Shown here: piece by piece, positions 9,345-18,960 of the stretch | How the letters are laid out: every line of letters begins with the position of its first letter | Position numbering within the stretch: position 1 is the first letter of the stretch | Source: Cognatishimia sp. MH4019 | GTDB lineage: Bacteria > Pseudomonadota > Alphaproteobacteria > Rhodobacterales > Rhodobacteraceae | Direction of reading: 5' to 3' | NCBI RefSeq assembly: GCF_020177595.1 | Contig: NZ_JAHTBL010000006.1 | Span: forward strand, 1-64,000 | Length of the DNA stretch: 64,000 nucleotides | The notes under the pieces: model-generated | Database searches by the model: none | Told to the model about the DNA's origin: nothing | What the model saw: only the letters and a program-made list of their open reading frames with translations | Translations under genes and position numbers: made by a program

Positions 9345-10886
9345 ATGAACCAGCTCAAACCCCGCCGTTCCGGAGGTCGCGCCGCCCGCAAAGCGCTGCG
9401 CGCCGCCCCGCTGACCGAAGATGTGCGCCCAGTGCGCGCAGGCCTTGAAGGGGGCACCTATAACCCGCTGACCAACGCCGATATCGCGCGTATCCACGAC
9501 GCCGCCCTGACGGCGCTGGAAACCATCGGTTTGGCCGATGCGCCGCAAAGTGGCATCGAGGTGATGACCAAAGCCGGAGCGATCCTCGGTGAGGATGGCC
9601 GCCTGCGTTATCCCCGCGCCTTGATCGAAGACATGCTGAGTGTGGCCGCCAAGGACCTGACCCTATGCGCCCGCGATCCGCAGCATGATCTGGACCTCAG
9701 CGGCACCAAAGTGCATTTTGGCACTGCAGGCGCAGCGGTGCATATCGCCGATCCGGTCACCGGCGACTACCGCGATAGCACCTTGCAGGACCTCTACAAG
9801 GCCGCCTGCCTTGTCGACCGTTTGGACAACATCCACTTTCTGCAACGCCCTATCGTCGCACGTGATATCGCGAACAACCGCGAGATGGATCTGAACACGA
9901 TCTACGCTTGCGTCAGCGGCACCACCAAGCATATCGGCACCTCAATCTCCGAGCCGGATTTCTGTGCCGATGTGCTGGAACTTTTGCACATGATCGCCGG
10001 GTCCGAGGATGCGTGGCGCGCGCGTCCCTTCGTGCTGAACTCCAACTGCTTTGTCGTCCCACCGATGAAATTCGCGACCGAATCCTGCGAAACGATGGAG
10101 GCGATGATCCGGGGCGGCATGCCGGTTTTGTTGCTCTCAGCCGGGCAGGCGGGCGCTACCGCACCTGCACCAATTGCAGGAGCCATCGTGCAGGCGGTCG
10201 CCGAATGTCTGGCTGGTGTTGTCTATGTGAACGCCATCGCGCCCGGTCATCCGGCGGTTTTCGGCACATGGCCCTTTGTGAGCGATTTGCGGACGGGGGC
10301 GATGTCGGGCGGTTCCGGCGAGCAGGCGCTGCTGACCGCTGGGTGTGCTCAGATGGGGCGGTTTTACGGGCTACCTTGTGGCGCGGCGGCAGGCATCGCG
10401 GACGCCAAGTTGCCCGACATGCAGGCGGGTTGGGAGCAGGCGATGTCGAACGTCATGGCCGGTCTGTCGGGCTTGAACATGGTTTATGAGGCTGCGGGTA
10501 TGCATGCGTCCCTTCTGGGATTTTGTCAGCAATCTCTAGTGCTTGGGGATGATCTGCTGGGGCAGGCCCTGCGCTGTATTCGCGGCATCGAGGTGAATGA
10601 GGACACGCTCAGCCTTGAGACGATGGCGGCGACATGTGTCGGCGGGCCGGGCCATTATCTAGGCAGTGATCAGACCCTGCGACTGATGCAGACCGAGTAT
10701 ATTTACCCTGAGACAGCGGACCGGTCCTCTCCCAAGGAATGGGAAGAGCGCGGCAAGCCCGACCTTCTGGAAAACGCGACTGCGCGCATGCAGGCCATAT
10801 TGGCGGAAGGCAGCCGATGCCGCCTCGCTGCTGACGTGGATCAGGCGATCCGGGCGCGGTTCAACATCCATTTGCCCGCCGGGTAA
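9345..10886 (+). CDS. MttB/MtgB superfamily methyltransferase, non-pyrrolysine type
   Basis: This is a 513-residue member of the trimethylamine methyltransferase (MttB, COG5598) family. Such proteins demethylate quaternary or tertiary amines, such as glycine betaine in MtgB, and pass the methyl group to a corrinoid protein. Family-like segments include YNPLTNADIARIHDAALTAL, SGTTKHIGTSISEP and the C-terminal GHYLGSDQTLRLMQTEYIYP. The frame is read through with no in-frame stop, so it is not the pyrrolysine form. No corrinoid protein or activator gene lies nearby, so the methyl acceptor and substrate are unknown. The leader is strongly structured. Confidence 0.85.
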   Translation: MNQLKPRRSGGRAARKALRAAPLTEDVRPVRAGLEGGTYNPLTNADIARIHDAALTALETIGLADAPQSGIEVMTKAGAILGEDGRLRYPRALIEDMLSVAAKDLTLCARDPQHDLDLSGTKVHFGTAGAAVHIADPVTGDYRDSTLQDLYKAACLVDRLDNIHFLQRPIVARDIANNREMDLNTIYACVSGTTKHIGTSISEPDFCADVLELLHMIAGSEDAWRARPFVLNSNCFVVPPMKFATESCETMEAMIRGGMPVLLLSAGQAGATAPAPIAGAIVQAVAECLAGVVYVNAIAPGHPAVFGTWPFVSDLRTGAMSGGSGEQALLTAGCAQMGRFYGLPCGAAAGIADAKLPDMQAGWEQAMSNVMAGLSGLNMVYEAAGMHASLLGFCQQSLVLGDDLLGQALRCIRGIEVNEDTLSLETMAATCVGGPGHYLGSDQTLRLMQTEYIYPETADRSSPKEWEERGKPDLLENATARMQAILAEGSRCRLAADVDQAIRARFNIHLPAG

Positions 10887-10955
10887 CGCGGCAGTTGCTT
10901 GACCATCCCGCGCAAAGGCCGCACGGTCCGCCGTGAGCAGTTTGCAAGGATTTCA

Positions 10956-12239
10956 ATGGCCAAAACAGCCCCCTTTGCCCCGTTTGAATGGATGATTGCA
11001 TGGCGCTACCTGCGAGCCAAAAAGGCCGAAGGTGGCGTCAGCACGATGACGTGGATCAGCCTGATCGGCATCACGCTGGCCGTTTTCGCGCTGATCGCAA
11101 CGCTGGCCGTGCGGTCGGGTTTTCGGGCCGAGTTCGTTGATACGATCCTTGGCGCGAATGCGCATGTGACGGTTTATAACTCGACCGTCGTCAACGAGTT
11201 CGGCGTGCAGTCCCGCACGATTGACGATTATGAGGCCATGGCCGAGCGCATTCGCGCCATCCCCGGCGTGACGCGTGTGGCCCCTCTGGTTAAGGGCCAA
11301 GTGATGGCCAATGCCGGCCAGAACAACACCGGCGTGCAGGTCTTTGGCATCTCGGAGCCGGATCTGAACACGATCCCGCGCGTGGCCAATCCAGAGGTCT
11401 CTCAGGGTGATATCGGGCGGTTCTCCGAAGGGGTTGCCATCGGCTCTGGCATCGCGCGCGAGCTTGGGTTGCGGCTGGGCGACCGGATCAAGCTGATCTC
11501 GCCCAACGGAGTGAAAACCGCGTTTGGCACCAGCCCGCGGGTGAATGCCTATGAGGTCGTCTATATCTTTACTGCCGGGCGGTATGACATTGATCGCACA
11601 CGCGTCTACATGCCGTTTGAAGAGGCGCAGCTTTACTTCAACCGCGACGGCGTGGCCGACGAGTTGGAGGTCATGGTCGAGGAGCCAGAGGCGATCGACG
11701 ATCTGACCTTACCGCTTTTGCAAGCCGGTGGAGAGCGCGCGCTTTTGTGGACCTGGCGCGATGCGTCGGGCAGCTTTCTGCGCGCGCTGGATATCGAGGA
11801 CAACGTAATGTTCATCATCCTGTCGATCCTCGTTCTGATCGCGGCAATGAATATCATTTCGGGCCTGATTATGCTGGTAAAGAACAAGGGGCGCGACATT
11901 GGGATTTTGCGGACGATGGGGTTGACCGAAGGGTCACTGCTGCGCGTTTTCTTCATTTGCGGTGCGTTCACCGGGCTGATTGGCACGGCGCTGGGTGTGA
12001 TCCTTGGCTGTCTTTTCGCGATCTATATCGACCCGATTTTCAGCGTGGTGAACATGATTTCGGGCGGCGGCGTCTGGGACCCGTCGATCCGCGGGATTTA
12101 TGCGCTGCCAGCCAAGCTGGAGCTGGCGGACGTGCTGTCTGCCGTGGGTCTGTCGCTGGGGCTTTCCTTTATCGTGACGATCTTCCCCGCGCGCCGTGCC
12201 GCGCGCCTGAACCCGGTGGAGGCGTTGCGTTATGAGTGA
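10956..12239 (+). CDS. lolC: Lipoprotein-releasing ABC transporter permease (LolC/LolE type)
   Basis: This inner-membrane permease works with LolD to release outer-membrane lipoproteins to the LolA chaperone. It has the LolC/E layout over 427 aa: N-terminal [14 protein letters not shown], first membrane helix (residues 27-50), a long periplasmic region, then three helices after residue 280 and the terminal [18 protein letters not shown] signature. The start at 10956 has AAGGA 5 nt upstream; the frame is open to 10899, but that extension is unlike the family. It overlaps lolD by 8 nt. A single permease gene probably serves as both LolC and LolE, as in other alphaproteobacteria. Confidence 0.92.
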   Translation: MAKTAPFAPFEWMIAWRYLRAKKAEGGVSTMTWISLIGITLAVFALIATLAVRSGFRAEFVDTILGANAHVTVYNSTVVNEFGVQSRTIDDYEAMAERIRAIPGVTRVAPLVKGQVMANAGQNNTGVQVFGISEPDLNTIPRVANPEVSQGDIGRFSEGVAIGSGIARELGLRLGDRIKLISPNGVKTAFGTSPRVNAYEVVYIFTAGRYDIDRTRVYMPFEEAQLYFNRDGVADELEVMVEEPEAIDDLTLPLLQAGGERALLWTWRDASGSFLRALDIEDNVMFIILSILVLIAAMNIISGLIMLVKNKGRDIGILRTMGLTEGSLLRVFFICGAFTGLIGTALGVILGCLFAIYIDPIFSVVNMISGGGVWDPSIRGIYALPAKLELADVLSAVGLSLGLSFIVTIFPARRAARLNPVEALRYE

Positions 12240-12912
12240 TGTTACTCTCCGCCTGCGCGGGATCGAGAAGGCCTATAACAAGGGTAAGTCAAACGAAGTC
12301 GCCGTGCTGCGCGGTCTTGATCTGGAGGTCCGCAAGGGCGAGGTCGTGGCATTGGTCGCCCCGTCCGGAGCGGGCAAGTCTACATTGCTACATATCGCAG
12401 GTCTGCTGGATACGGCAGATGCTGGCACGGTCGAGATCGCGGGAACCGATCTGACGAAACTCCCCGACCGTCGCCGCACCGCCGCGCGGCGCGAGAATAT
12501 TGGCTTTGTTTACCAGTTTCACCATTTGCTGCCGGAGTTCACAGCGGCGGAAAATATCGTCTTGCCGCAATTGGCCAATGGAGTTTCCAAGGCCAGTGCA
12601 AACGCCCGCGCCACTGATTTGTTAAGCCGCGTCGGGGTCGAGCATCGCGCGGGCAATCGCCCCGCAGCCCTGTCGGGTGGCGAGCAACAGCGCGTTGCCT
12701 TCTGCCGCGCTTTGGCCAATGAACCCCAGCTTTTGCTGGCCGATGAGCCGACGGGCAACCTTGATCCCGCCACCTCAGACCGCGTTTTTGAAGCCCTGAT
12801 GGAGCTTGTTCGCACCACCGGCCTGTCGGCCTTGATCGCAACCCACAATCTTGATCTGGCTGCACGGATGGACCGTGTCCTGCGCCTTGATCAAGGCCAT
12901 CTGAGTGAATGA
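12232..12912 (+). CDS. lolD: Lipoprotein-releasing ABC transporter ATPase LolD
   Basis: LolD is the cytoplasmic ATPase of the lipoprotein-release complex. Over 226 aa it has Walker A (APSGAGKST, near residue 43), the Q-loop region with [12 protein letters not shown], typical of LolD, the signature [15 protein letters not shown], Walker [13 protein letters not shown] and the switch histidine in IATHNLDL. It overlaps the permease gene upstream and the Ldh-family dehydrogenase gene downstream by 8 nt each, so the three are probably translated from one mRNA. Confidence 0.95.
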   Translation: MSDVTLRLRGIEKAYNKGKSNEVAVLRGLDLEVRKGEVVALVAPSGAGKSTLLHIAGLLDTADAGTVEIAGTDLTKLPDRRRTAARRENIGFVYQFHHLLPEFTAAENIVLPQLANGVSKASANARATDLLSRVGVEHRAGNRPAALSGGEQQRVAFCRALANEPQLLLADEPTGNLDPATSDRVFEALMELVRTTGLSALIATHNLDLAARMDRVLRLDQGHLSE

Positions 12913-13888
12913 TATGCCCAAAGTTGCCGTGACCGAAATTTACGAGACCAGCCGCAAGGCGTTAACCAACCACGGCGCAGCAACTTGGATTGCCGAAGAG
13001 GTCGCCAAGGCCGTCGCCCGCGCCGAAGCCCTCGGCAATATTATTTGCGGACTTTACTACCTTGAAAGCTACTGCACTCAGTTGAAATCCGGTCGCGTGA
13101 AAGGCGATGTGGAGCCGGATGTGCAAGCGATCCGCCCCGGCTTCATCAAGTCCGACGCGCGCTACGGCTTTGCGCAACCGGCTTTCACCCGTGCGCTGCC
13201 AATGGCTTTGGAGGCGGCGAAAACAAACGGCACTGCGACACTCGCGGTGGCCCACGCGCATACTTGCACCTCTTTGGGCTACTTCACCGAACAGATTGCG
13301 GAGGCGGGGTTCATCGCGATTGGCTTTACCAACGCCTCGCCCATTGTGGCCCCTCCCGGCGGCAAGGACCGGGTGATCGGCACCAACCCGATCTCGATGG
13401 CCGTTCCGGGTGAGGGCGCGCCTGCGATGCAGTTCGATTTCTCAACCTCAGCCGTCGCCTTAGGCAAGATCACCATGGCCAAAGCGGCAGGCGAAGCGAT
13501 CCCGCTTGGCTGGGCTGTGGATGCCGACGGTCAGCCCACAACCGACCCAGAGGCGGCACTGAAAGGCTCTCTGGTCAGCACGGGCGGCTACAAAGGCTGG
13601 GGCTTTGGCTTGATGGGCGAGGTGATGGCAGCGGCCCTCACCGGATCGGTTAACTCGCTGGATGTCGGCGGTCTGAAGCTGCCCGATGGGCCACCCCACG
13701 GGCTGGGCCAGACCTATGTGATCCTCGATCCTTCCGTCTCACCCGATTTCGGCGCCCGCATGGCGCGGGTCATCGACGCGGTTGAAGCACAAGAGGGCGC
13801 GCGCATCCCAGGTGCGCATCGCACTGCCATGACCCATGTCGACGTGCCCGACGCGCTTTGGGACCTGACGCTCAGGCTTTCTGCGTAA
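12905..13888 (+). CDS. Ldh-family (malate/L-lactate/sulfolactate-type) NAD(P)H dehydrogenase
   Basis: This is a 327-residue member of the Ldh_2 family, which is distinct from classical lactate dehydrogenase and includes AllD, YiaK, ComC and piperideine-2-carboxylate reductase. Recognisable segments are [11 protein letters not shown] (DVRYGHGN-like), [22 protein letters not shown] and the ending [16 protein letters not shown]. These enzymes reduce 2-oxo acids or cyclic imino acids with NAD(P)H; the substrate cannot be read here. It overlaps lolD by 8 nt and has no obvious functional link with lipoprotein release. Its end overlaps the convergent DMT gene by 17 nt. Confidence 0.85.
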   Translation: MNDMPKVAVTEIYETSRKALTNHGAATWIAEEVAKAVARAEALGNIICGLYYLESYCTQLKSGRVKGDVEPDVQAIRPGFIKSDARYGFAQPAFTRALPMALEAAKTNGTATLAVAHAHTCTSLGYFTEQIAEAGFIAIGFTNASPIVAPPGGKDRVIGTNPISMAVPGEGAPAMQFDFSTSAVALGKITMAKAAGEAIPLGWAVDADGQPTTDPEAALKGSLVSTGGYKGWGFGLMGEVMAAALTGSVNSLDVGGLKLPDGPPHGLGQTYVILDPSVSPDFGARMARVIDAVEAQEGARIPGAHRTAMTHVDVPDALWDLTLRLSA

Positions 13889-14306
13889 GAAAGACCCCGA
13901 CCGCCATCAGCGCAATGCCCGCTGCACGCATCGGGCCAAGCGCGCTGACCTGCGCGCCAAACAGTCCGAAATGGTCGATGGCCGCGGCAGAGATCAGCTG
14001 CCCCAGCAATACAAAAAACACCGCATTGCCGACACCAAATCGCGGTGCGATTGCGGTGATCGTCAGCACGTAAAACGCGATCAACGCGCCTGCGAACAGC
14101 AAGTATTTCGGCGCGGTCGCAACCTTTCCCAATGCGCCGGGGCCTTGTGTCAGCGCCACCACCGCCGCGCAGATAAAGGCCACTGCAAAAAGCACAACCG
14201 ACGCGCTGGCGGCTGATCCGATCCGGGTTCCGAGTGCTGCGTTCAGAGCTGCCAAAATGGGGATGCCGATCCCGGCAGTCAGCATCGTCAGAGCATAAAA
14301 TGGCAT
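13872..14306 (-). CDS. DMT-superfamily small membrane protein (YdcZ/DUF606 type)
   Basis: This 144-residue protein has five predicted membrane segments and the layout of YdcZ/DUF606 half-transporters of the drug/metabolite superfamily (MPFYALTMLTAGIGIPILAA at the start, FYVLTITAIAPRFGVGNAVF in the middle). The frame extends to 14369, but Met at 14306 begins the first hydrophobic segment. The ligand is unknown. The 3' end overlaps the Ldh-family gene; the 5' end faces the cytochrome c gene divergently. Confidence 0.8.
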   Translation of the reverse strand: MPFYALTMLTAGIGIPILAALNAALGTRIGSAASASVVLFAVAFICAAVVALTQGPGALGKVATAPKYLLFAGALIAFYVLTITAIAPRFGVGNAVFFVLLGQLISAAAIDHFGLFGAQVSALGPMRAAGIALMAVGVFLTQKA

Positions 14307-14445
14307 GGCCTCTCCCTTTCTCGCGCATCCTGTGTCAGTGGGGGACGAGGCGCAAGCACCCCTGCGCATCTTGTCTGATCCGGATCAAGGCGCGGCCCTT
14401 TGCCCCTGCTACACTGACCTTATGCCCAACCACGGAGGACCCGAT

Positions 14446-14847
14446 ATGCGATCCCTGACCCTAGCCCTGACCTTGCTTCTCGCTGCACCTGCCTCGGCGC
14501 AGGATGCCGACGCCGGACGCCTGCTTTACATGGATATCTGTGCGGCTTGCCATGGCCTTGAGGCCACCGGCAACGGCCCCATGGTCGAGGCGCTGACCAT
14601 CGCGCCGCCTGATCTGACGCAACTTTCCGCAAATAATGACGGCGTCTTCCCCATTGTCCGCGTGGTCTTTCAGGTCGACGGGCGTGACCCGATGATCGCC
14701 CATGGTGGGCCAATGCCGATCTTCGGCCCTTATCTGGATGGCGGTGCCAGCGTCGCCATGAGCGCGCCAGACGGCACCCCGATCCTGACCAGCCCCGCGA
14801 TTGCCGATCTGGTCGCCTATCTCGAGACGATCCAGAGCGAGGGCTGA
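14446..14847 (+). CDS. Exported c-type cytochrome
   Basis: This 133-residue monohaem cytochrome c has a signal peptide (residues 1-19, LLAAPASAQ) and haem motif CAACH (residues 32-36). A Met in GGPMPIFGPYL is a possible axial ligand. The start at 14446 is supported by GGAGGA 5 nt upstream and by the signal peptide; the frame extends back to 14305 without coding signs. A periplasmic electron carrier is inferred; the partner is unknown, because no oxidase or dehydrogenase gene adjoins. It is followed by the DUF3047 gene after 72 nt. Confidence 0.9.
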   Translation: MRSLTLALTLLLAAPASAQDADAGRLLYMDICAACHGLEATGNGPMVEALTIAPPDLTQLSANNDGVFPIVRVVFQVDGRDPMIAHGGPMPIFGPYLDGGASVAMSAPDGTPILTSPAIADLVAYLETIQSEG

Positions 14848-14919
14848 CATAACTCTCGCGGGAACGTGCGTTGCGTGTGAGGGCGCGGGCGCGGTTTAAC
14901 CGGGGTAAAGGAGACCCCA

Positions 14920-15564
14920 ATGTTCTATCGTTCCGTCCTCGCCCTTGCCTTGTCCCTCGCCACCATGCCCGCTTTGGCAGGCCCTGTGTCTTTCTCGGGC
15001 TGGCAAGAGCAAAAGTTTTTCCGTACCGCGGACAATGACTATGCGTTCCGCGGCGGGTCTTTGGGGATCGCGTCGGATCAGGCGGTATCCGTCGCCTATT
15101 CCGCGCTGGGCCAGGACATGTGGGACAAACGCGCGGCCTCCTGGAACTGGAGCGTGTCGCAATCAGTGCCCCCTACCGACCTGCGCGTGAAGGGCGGCGA
15201 TGACCGCAACATCTCGCTTTATTTCGTCTTCATGGACCGTGCGAGCGCCGAGCGCGCTGGACCAAACCCGCGTCTACGCTCGCTTCTGGGCAACAAGAAC
15301 GCGCGGATGCTGGTTTATGTCTGGGGTGGAGATCACAGCCGGGGGCAAGTGCTGGCCTCCCCCTATCTCGACACGCGCGGCGTGACGCTGATTAGACGCG
15401 GGGCAGGGACGGGGTCTTTCTCGGAAAGCGTCGATCTGGCGGCGGATTATGCCAAGGTGTTCGGCGGCGCGCCGGATGCGCTGGTGGGGGTCGCTGTGTC
15501 GGCGGATAGCGATGATACGGAGACGGCTATTCGGGCCGAGGTGAGCGGATTGGTTTTGCGTTAA
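14920..15564 (+). CDS. Exported DUF3047-type protein
   Basis: This is a 214-residue protein with a signal peptide (MFYRSVLALALSLATMPALA). The mature part shows the DUF3047 pattern: GWQEQKF, conserved Trp/Ser-rich ASWNWSVSQSVPPTDLRVKGGDD, then ISLYFVF and a VYVWGG segment. The family has no known activity; a beta-sandwich ligand-binding fold is possible. It has a good ribosome-binding site (AAAGGAGA). The family call is from memory of its sequence pattern. Confidence 0.75.
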   Translation: MFYRSVLALALSLATMPALAGPVSFSGWQEQKFFRTADNDYAFRGGSLGIASDQAVSVAYSALGQDMWDKRAASWNWSVSQSVPPTDLRVKGGDDRNISLYFVFMDRASAERAGPNPRLRSLLGNKNARMLVYVWGGDHSRGQVLASPYLDTRGVTLIRRGAGTGSFSESVDLAADYAKVFGGAPDALVGVAVSADSDDTETAIRAEVSGLVLR

Positions 15565-15610
15565 CTGCACACCCTTTGAGGCGTCTTCGCCGCCCATTCA
15601 TTGAAAATCA

Positions 15611-15647
15611 GCTCCGTTAACCTTAATTAATAATTGGTTAACGGAGC
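15611..15647 (+). promoter_or_regulatory. Perfect 12-bp hairpin overlapping the ribosome-binding site of the excalibur gene
   Basis: GCTCCGTTAACC (15611-15622) pairs perfectly with GGTTAACGGAGC (15636-15647) across a 13-nt A/T loop and is followed by ATTTTT. It could terminate transcription from the DUF3047 gene. The GGAG in the 3' arm (15643-15646) is also the only Shine-Dalgarno sequence for the ATG at 15654, so the element could instead control translation. Confidence 0.55.
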
Positions 15648-15653
15648 ATTTTT

Positions 15654-15890
15654 ATGAAGTCTTTTATGATCGCTGGCCTGAGTGCCACAGTCGCCATTCT
15701 CAGCATCACCCCGGCTTTTGCCCAGCAATGCCATAACAGCTATCGCGGCGCATGTGTGCCGATTGCATCGGATGTGGATTGCGCAGGTGGGAGCGGCAAC
15801 GGCCCGGCCTATGTGCGCGGCCCTGTGCAGGTCGTAGGGCCGGATGTGTATGGGCTGGATCGGGACAACGACGGGATCGGGTGCGAGTAA
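15654..15890 (+). CDS. Small exported excalibur-like calcium-binding protein
   Basis: This 78-residue protein has a signal peptide (residues 1-23, ending AFAQ) and a C-terminal acidic loop, YGLDRDNDGIGCE, that matches the excalibur (extracellular calcium-binding) motif DxDxDG. Four cysteines (QCHN, ACVP, DCAG, GCE) suggest two disulfides. The middle GGSGNGPAYVRGPVQVVG is a conserved linker in similar small exported proteins. Excalibur domains are linked to surface proteins; no partner gene is adjacent. Expression may depend on the hairpin upstream. Confidence 0.82.
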   Translation: MKSFMIAGLSATVAILSITPAFAQQCHNSYRGACVPIASDVDCAGGSGNGPAYVRGPVQVVGPDVYGLDRDNDGIGCE

Positions 15891-16154
15891 AGTCGCGCAC
15901 CGCGTTGGAACAAACGCCGCGCCCGAACCGAGGGGTGGGCGAGAAGCGCCCGAGTGGTGCTATGGGTATGCCTTGGGCGTGACGGGGGAGGTTCGGACAG
16001 CATGTCAATAGGAAGCCTAAGAGACAGCAAAAACCCTGACGCGTTGATACTGTTTTTTGGGAAAGACGCAAATACCAGCACTCGCTAGCAGACAGGCGCA
16101 AGTTAGACTATGCAACCCTAGTTTGCTTTCGACGGATGGAGAAGCGTTAGTCTA

Positions 16155-16994
16155 ATGTCTGGTTCAGGTAACGAATTCCTCTTAGGGGACGTCATGCGTG
16201 GCGAAAGGGCCTCTTTGAGAAAAAGTCTGCTAGATGTTCATAGGGAGTTGAAGATTAAGGCGGCCTACATCTCGGCTATCGAAAACGCTGATGCATCCGC
16301 ATTTGAGACTCCTGGCTTTATCGATGGTTACGTGCGGTCTTATGCGCGGTATCTTGGGCTGGACCCCGAATGGGCGCTAGATAAATTCTGTCTCGAAAGT
16401 GGGTTCGGGTCTCAACAGAAATTGTTTCCTTTCACTCAGACTGAAACTAAGCCCAAGATTTCTCAATTACCCAAGAACCAAGCGCTACTTCGGGTTGTGA
16501 AGAGTTTCGTGTTTGTGATTTTCTATCCGGTGCTAGTTGTCTTTGATGTTTTCAACTGGATCGTAAGTCGGGCAACACGAGCCGAACCCGGAAGCAAACT
16601 CTCTTTTCAAAGCGTTTCCTCATCAACTACCGACTGGTGGGCCCTGTTTTCAGTTTGCGCAGCGATACTGGCAGGCGTCCTCTTCTTTTTTTCTTCCGCG
16701 CTGCCAACAGTATCTGACTTACCAACGAGACTACTTCTAACGAGTCTTTTCGCAATCTCGATTGGGTTCATGACCGCTTGGTTCAATCCGAAGTTCTTTT
16801 TCGCTCGGATTACCTTGCTCTTGCTCGGTCCGATGTTTATCGCATCTGTTTTTGGCGCCGAAGTACAGGTAAAAGCAAACGGTGAGCTGTTCGGAGGTTA
16901 TCTTTCGTTAGGAAAAGATTGGGATCCTGTCGAAACGGTTGTTCTGGGTATTCTCTGTGCTTTGGCAATGCTGTTACATAGGCGAGACCAATAA
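16155..16994 (+). CDS. RodZ-like HTH_25 membrane protein with atypical C-terminus
   Basis: Residues 8-80 match the cytoplasmic HTH of RodZ, the MreB-binding cell-shape protein (LGDVMRGERASLRKSLLDVH, then KAAYISAIENADASAFETPG and YVRSYARYLGLDPEWALDKF). True RodZ continues with one membrane helix and a periplasmic DUF4115 domain. Here there are instead several hydrophobic segments (about 120-140, 158-180, 190-208, 215-232, 255-275) and no DUF4115. Base composition is AT-richer (sampled lines about 42-58 % GC against about 60 % nearby), which suggests transfer or relaxed selection. It ends 4 nt from the convergent parE stop. Confidence 0.75.
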   Translation: MSGSGNEFLLGDVMRGERASLRKSLLDVHRELKIKAAYISAIENADASAFETPGFIDGYVRSYARYLGLDPEWALDKFCLESGFGSQQKLFPFTQTETKPKISQLPKNQALLRVVKSFVFVIFYPVLVVFDVFNWIVSRATRAEPGSKLSFQSVSSSTTDWWALFSVCAAILAGVLFFFSSALPTVSDLPTRLLLTSLFAISIGFMTAWFNPKFFFARITLLLLGPMFIASVFGAEVQVKANGELFGGYLSLGKDWDPVETVVLGILCALAMLLHRRDQ

Positions 16995-16998
16995 AACG

Positions 16999-18960
16999 CT
17001 AAACATCCAACTCCTCAACGAACTGCGCGTTCGCCTGGATATACTGGAACCGCATTTCCGGCTTTTTCCCCATCAACCGCTCGACCAGATCACCCGTTTC
17101 CCCCGGTTCGTCCTCGTCAATCGTGACGCGGATCAGCTTGCGGGACGCGGGGTCCATCGTGGTCTCCTTGAGGTCCTTCGCGTCCATCTCGCCCAGACCT
17201 TTGAAGCGGCTGACGTCAATTTTTCCCTTTCCGCCCAGACCCTTCTCAAGCCAGTCGTCCCGCTCGACCTCGTCCAGACAGTAGACCCGCTTGGCCCCTT
17301 GGGTCAGGCGGAACAGCGGCGGGCAGGCCAGATACAGATGTCCCGCGTCGATCATCGGGCGCATTTGGGTGAAGAAGAACGTCATTAACAGTGACGCGAT
17401 ATGCGCGCCGTCGACATCGGCGTCGGTCATGATGATGATCTTGTCGTAGCGCAGATCGTCGACGTTGAAGCGGGTGCCGAGGCCGACACCCAGCGCTTGG
17501 GTCAAATCGCTGATTTCGGCGTTCGAGCCGAGCTTTGACGACGCGGCCCCCAGCACATTCAGGATCTTGCCGCGCAAGGGCAGAAGCGCTTGGGTTTTGC
17601 GGTCGCGTGCCATCTTGGCGGAGCCACCAGCGCTGTCGCCCTCGACGATGAACAACTCGGTCCCGTCGCGGTTCGTGGCGGAGCAATCGACCAGCTTGCC
17701 GGGCAAGCGCAGCTTCTTGGTGGCGGATTTGCGTGCGGTCTCTTTTTCCTGACGACGGCGCAGGCGTTCTTCGGCCCGCAGCACCAGAAAATCGAGGATC
17801 GCGCCTGCGGATTTTGTATCCGCTGCCAGCCAGTTGTCAAAGTGATCGCGCACCGCGTTCTCGACCAGTTTCTGCGCCTCAACCGTGGCCAGACGGTCCT
17901 TGGTTTGGCCGACAAACTCCGGCTCGCGGATAAAGCATGAGACCAGCGCGCAACCGCCCGTAATCAAATCATCACGCGTAATCTGTCCTGCTTTGCGGTT
18001 ATTTATCAATTCACCATAGGCCCGGATACCCTTGAGGATCGCGGCCCAGAACCCGGCCTCATGGGTGCCACCCTCAGGCGTGGGCACGGTGTTACAGTAG
18101 CTTTGGATGAACCCGTCGCGCGACGGCGTCCAGTTGATCGCCCATTCGACCTTGCCGGGCGTGTTGAACTTTTCCTGAAAATCAACCGTGCCCGCGAAGG
18201 GCTGTTCGGCATAGGTCGAGGCGCTGCCCAGCGTTTCGGACAGGTAATCCGACAGGCCGCCGGGGAAGTGGAACACGGCCTCTGTCGGGGTCTCGCCATC
18301 GTCGATCTCGGATTTCCAGCGGATTTCCACGCCCGAGAACAGGTAAGCCTTCGAGCGGATGGATTTGAACAGCCGCGCGGGCTTAAAGCGGTGCTTGCCG
18401 AAAATCTGTTCATCGGCGTGGAAGGTCACCGTGGTGCCGCGCCGGTTGGGGGCCGCGCCGACCTTTTCGACGCCGCCTAAGGGCACGCCGCGCGAAAAGC
18501 GTTGCTCGTAGACTTCCTTGTTGCGCGCGACCTGCACGACCATGCTGTCGCTCAAAGCGTTGACGACCGAGGCACCCACGCCATGCAAGCCGCCCGATGT
18601 CTGATACGCCTTGCCGCTGAATTTACCGCCCGCGTGAAGCGTGCAGAGAATCACCTCCAACGCGGATTTGTCGGGAAACTTGGGATGCGGATCAATCGGA
18701 ATGCCGCGCCCGTTGTCACGCACGGTCAGGGCATAATCCGCGTGCAGCTCCACCTCGATCCGGTTGGCGAACCCGGCGACAGCCTCGTCCATGGAGTTAT
18801 CCAGAACCTCGGCCACCATGTGATGAAGCGCGCGCTCATCCGTGCCGCCGATATACATGCCTGGGCGTTTGCGCACAGGCTCCAGCCCCTCCAGCACTTC
18901 GATGGAGGAGGCATCGTAATCGGTAGGCTCCGGGGTGCCGGAAAGAAGGTCGTCGGCCAT
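16999..18960 (-). CDS. parE: DNA topoisomerase IV subunit B
   Basis: ParE supplies the ATPase and TOPRIM parts of topoisomerase IV, which decatenates chromosomes with ParC. The GHKL ATPase domain has EVLDNSMDEAV, DNGRGIP and GGLHGVGASVVNALS; the TOPRIM domain has LFIVEGDSAGGSAK and IIMTDADVDGAHI; the end reads FKGLGEMDAKDLKETTMDP. At 653 aa it matches ParE rather than the longer GyrB. The frame is open to 19122, but ATG 18960 (MADDLLSG) is the family start. The parC gene is not in the window. Confidence 0.95.
   Translation of the reverse strand: MADDLLSGTPEPTDYDASSIEVLEGLEPVRKRPGMYIGGTDERALHHMVAEVLDNSMDEAVAGFANRIEVELHADYALTVRDNGRGIPIDPHPKFPDKSALEVILCTLHAGGKFSGKAYQTSGGLHGVGASVVNALSDSMVVQVARNKEVYEQRFSRGVPLGGVEKVGAAPNRRGTTVTFHADEQIFGKHRFKPARLFKSIRSKAYLFSGVEIRWKSEIDDGETPTEAVFHFPGGLSDYLSETLGSASTYAEQPFAGTVDFQEKFNTPGKVEWAINWTPSRDGFIQSYCNTVPTPEGGTHEAGFWAAILKGIRAYGELINNRKAGQITRDDLITGGCALVSCFIREPEFVGQTKDRLATVEAQKLVENAVRDHFDNWLAADTKSAGAILDFLVLRAEERLRRRQEKETARKSATKKLRLPGKLVDCSATNRDGTELFIVEGDSAGGSAKMARDRKTQALLPLRGKILNVLGAASSKLGSNAEISDLTQALGVGLGTRFNVDDLRYDKIIIMTDADVDGAHIASLLMTFFFTQMRPMIDAGHLYLACPPLFRLTQGAKRVYCLDEVERDDWLEKGLGGKGKIDVSRFKGLGEMDAKDLKETTMDPASRKLIRVTIDEDEPGETGDLVERLMGKKPEMRFQYIQANAQFVEELDV

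Noticed and set aside
9345-10886. Pyrrolysine-containing MttB.
   Set aside because: The reading frame has no in-frame stop codon, so this is the non-pyrrolysine form.
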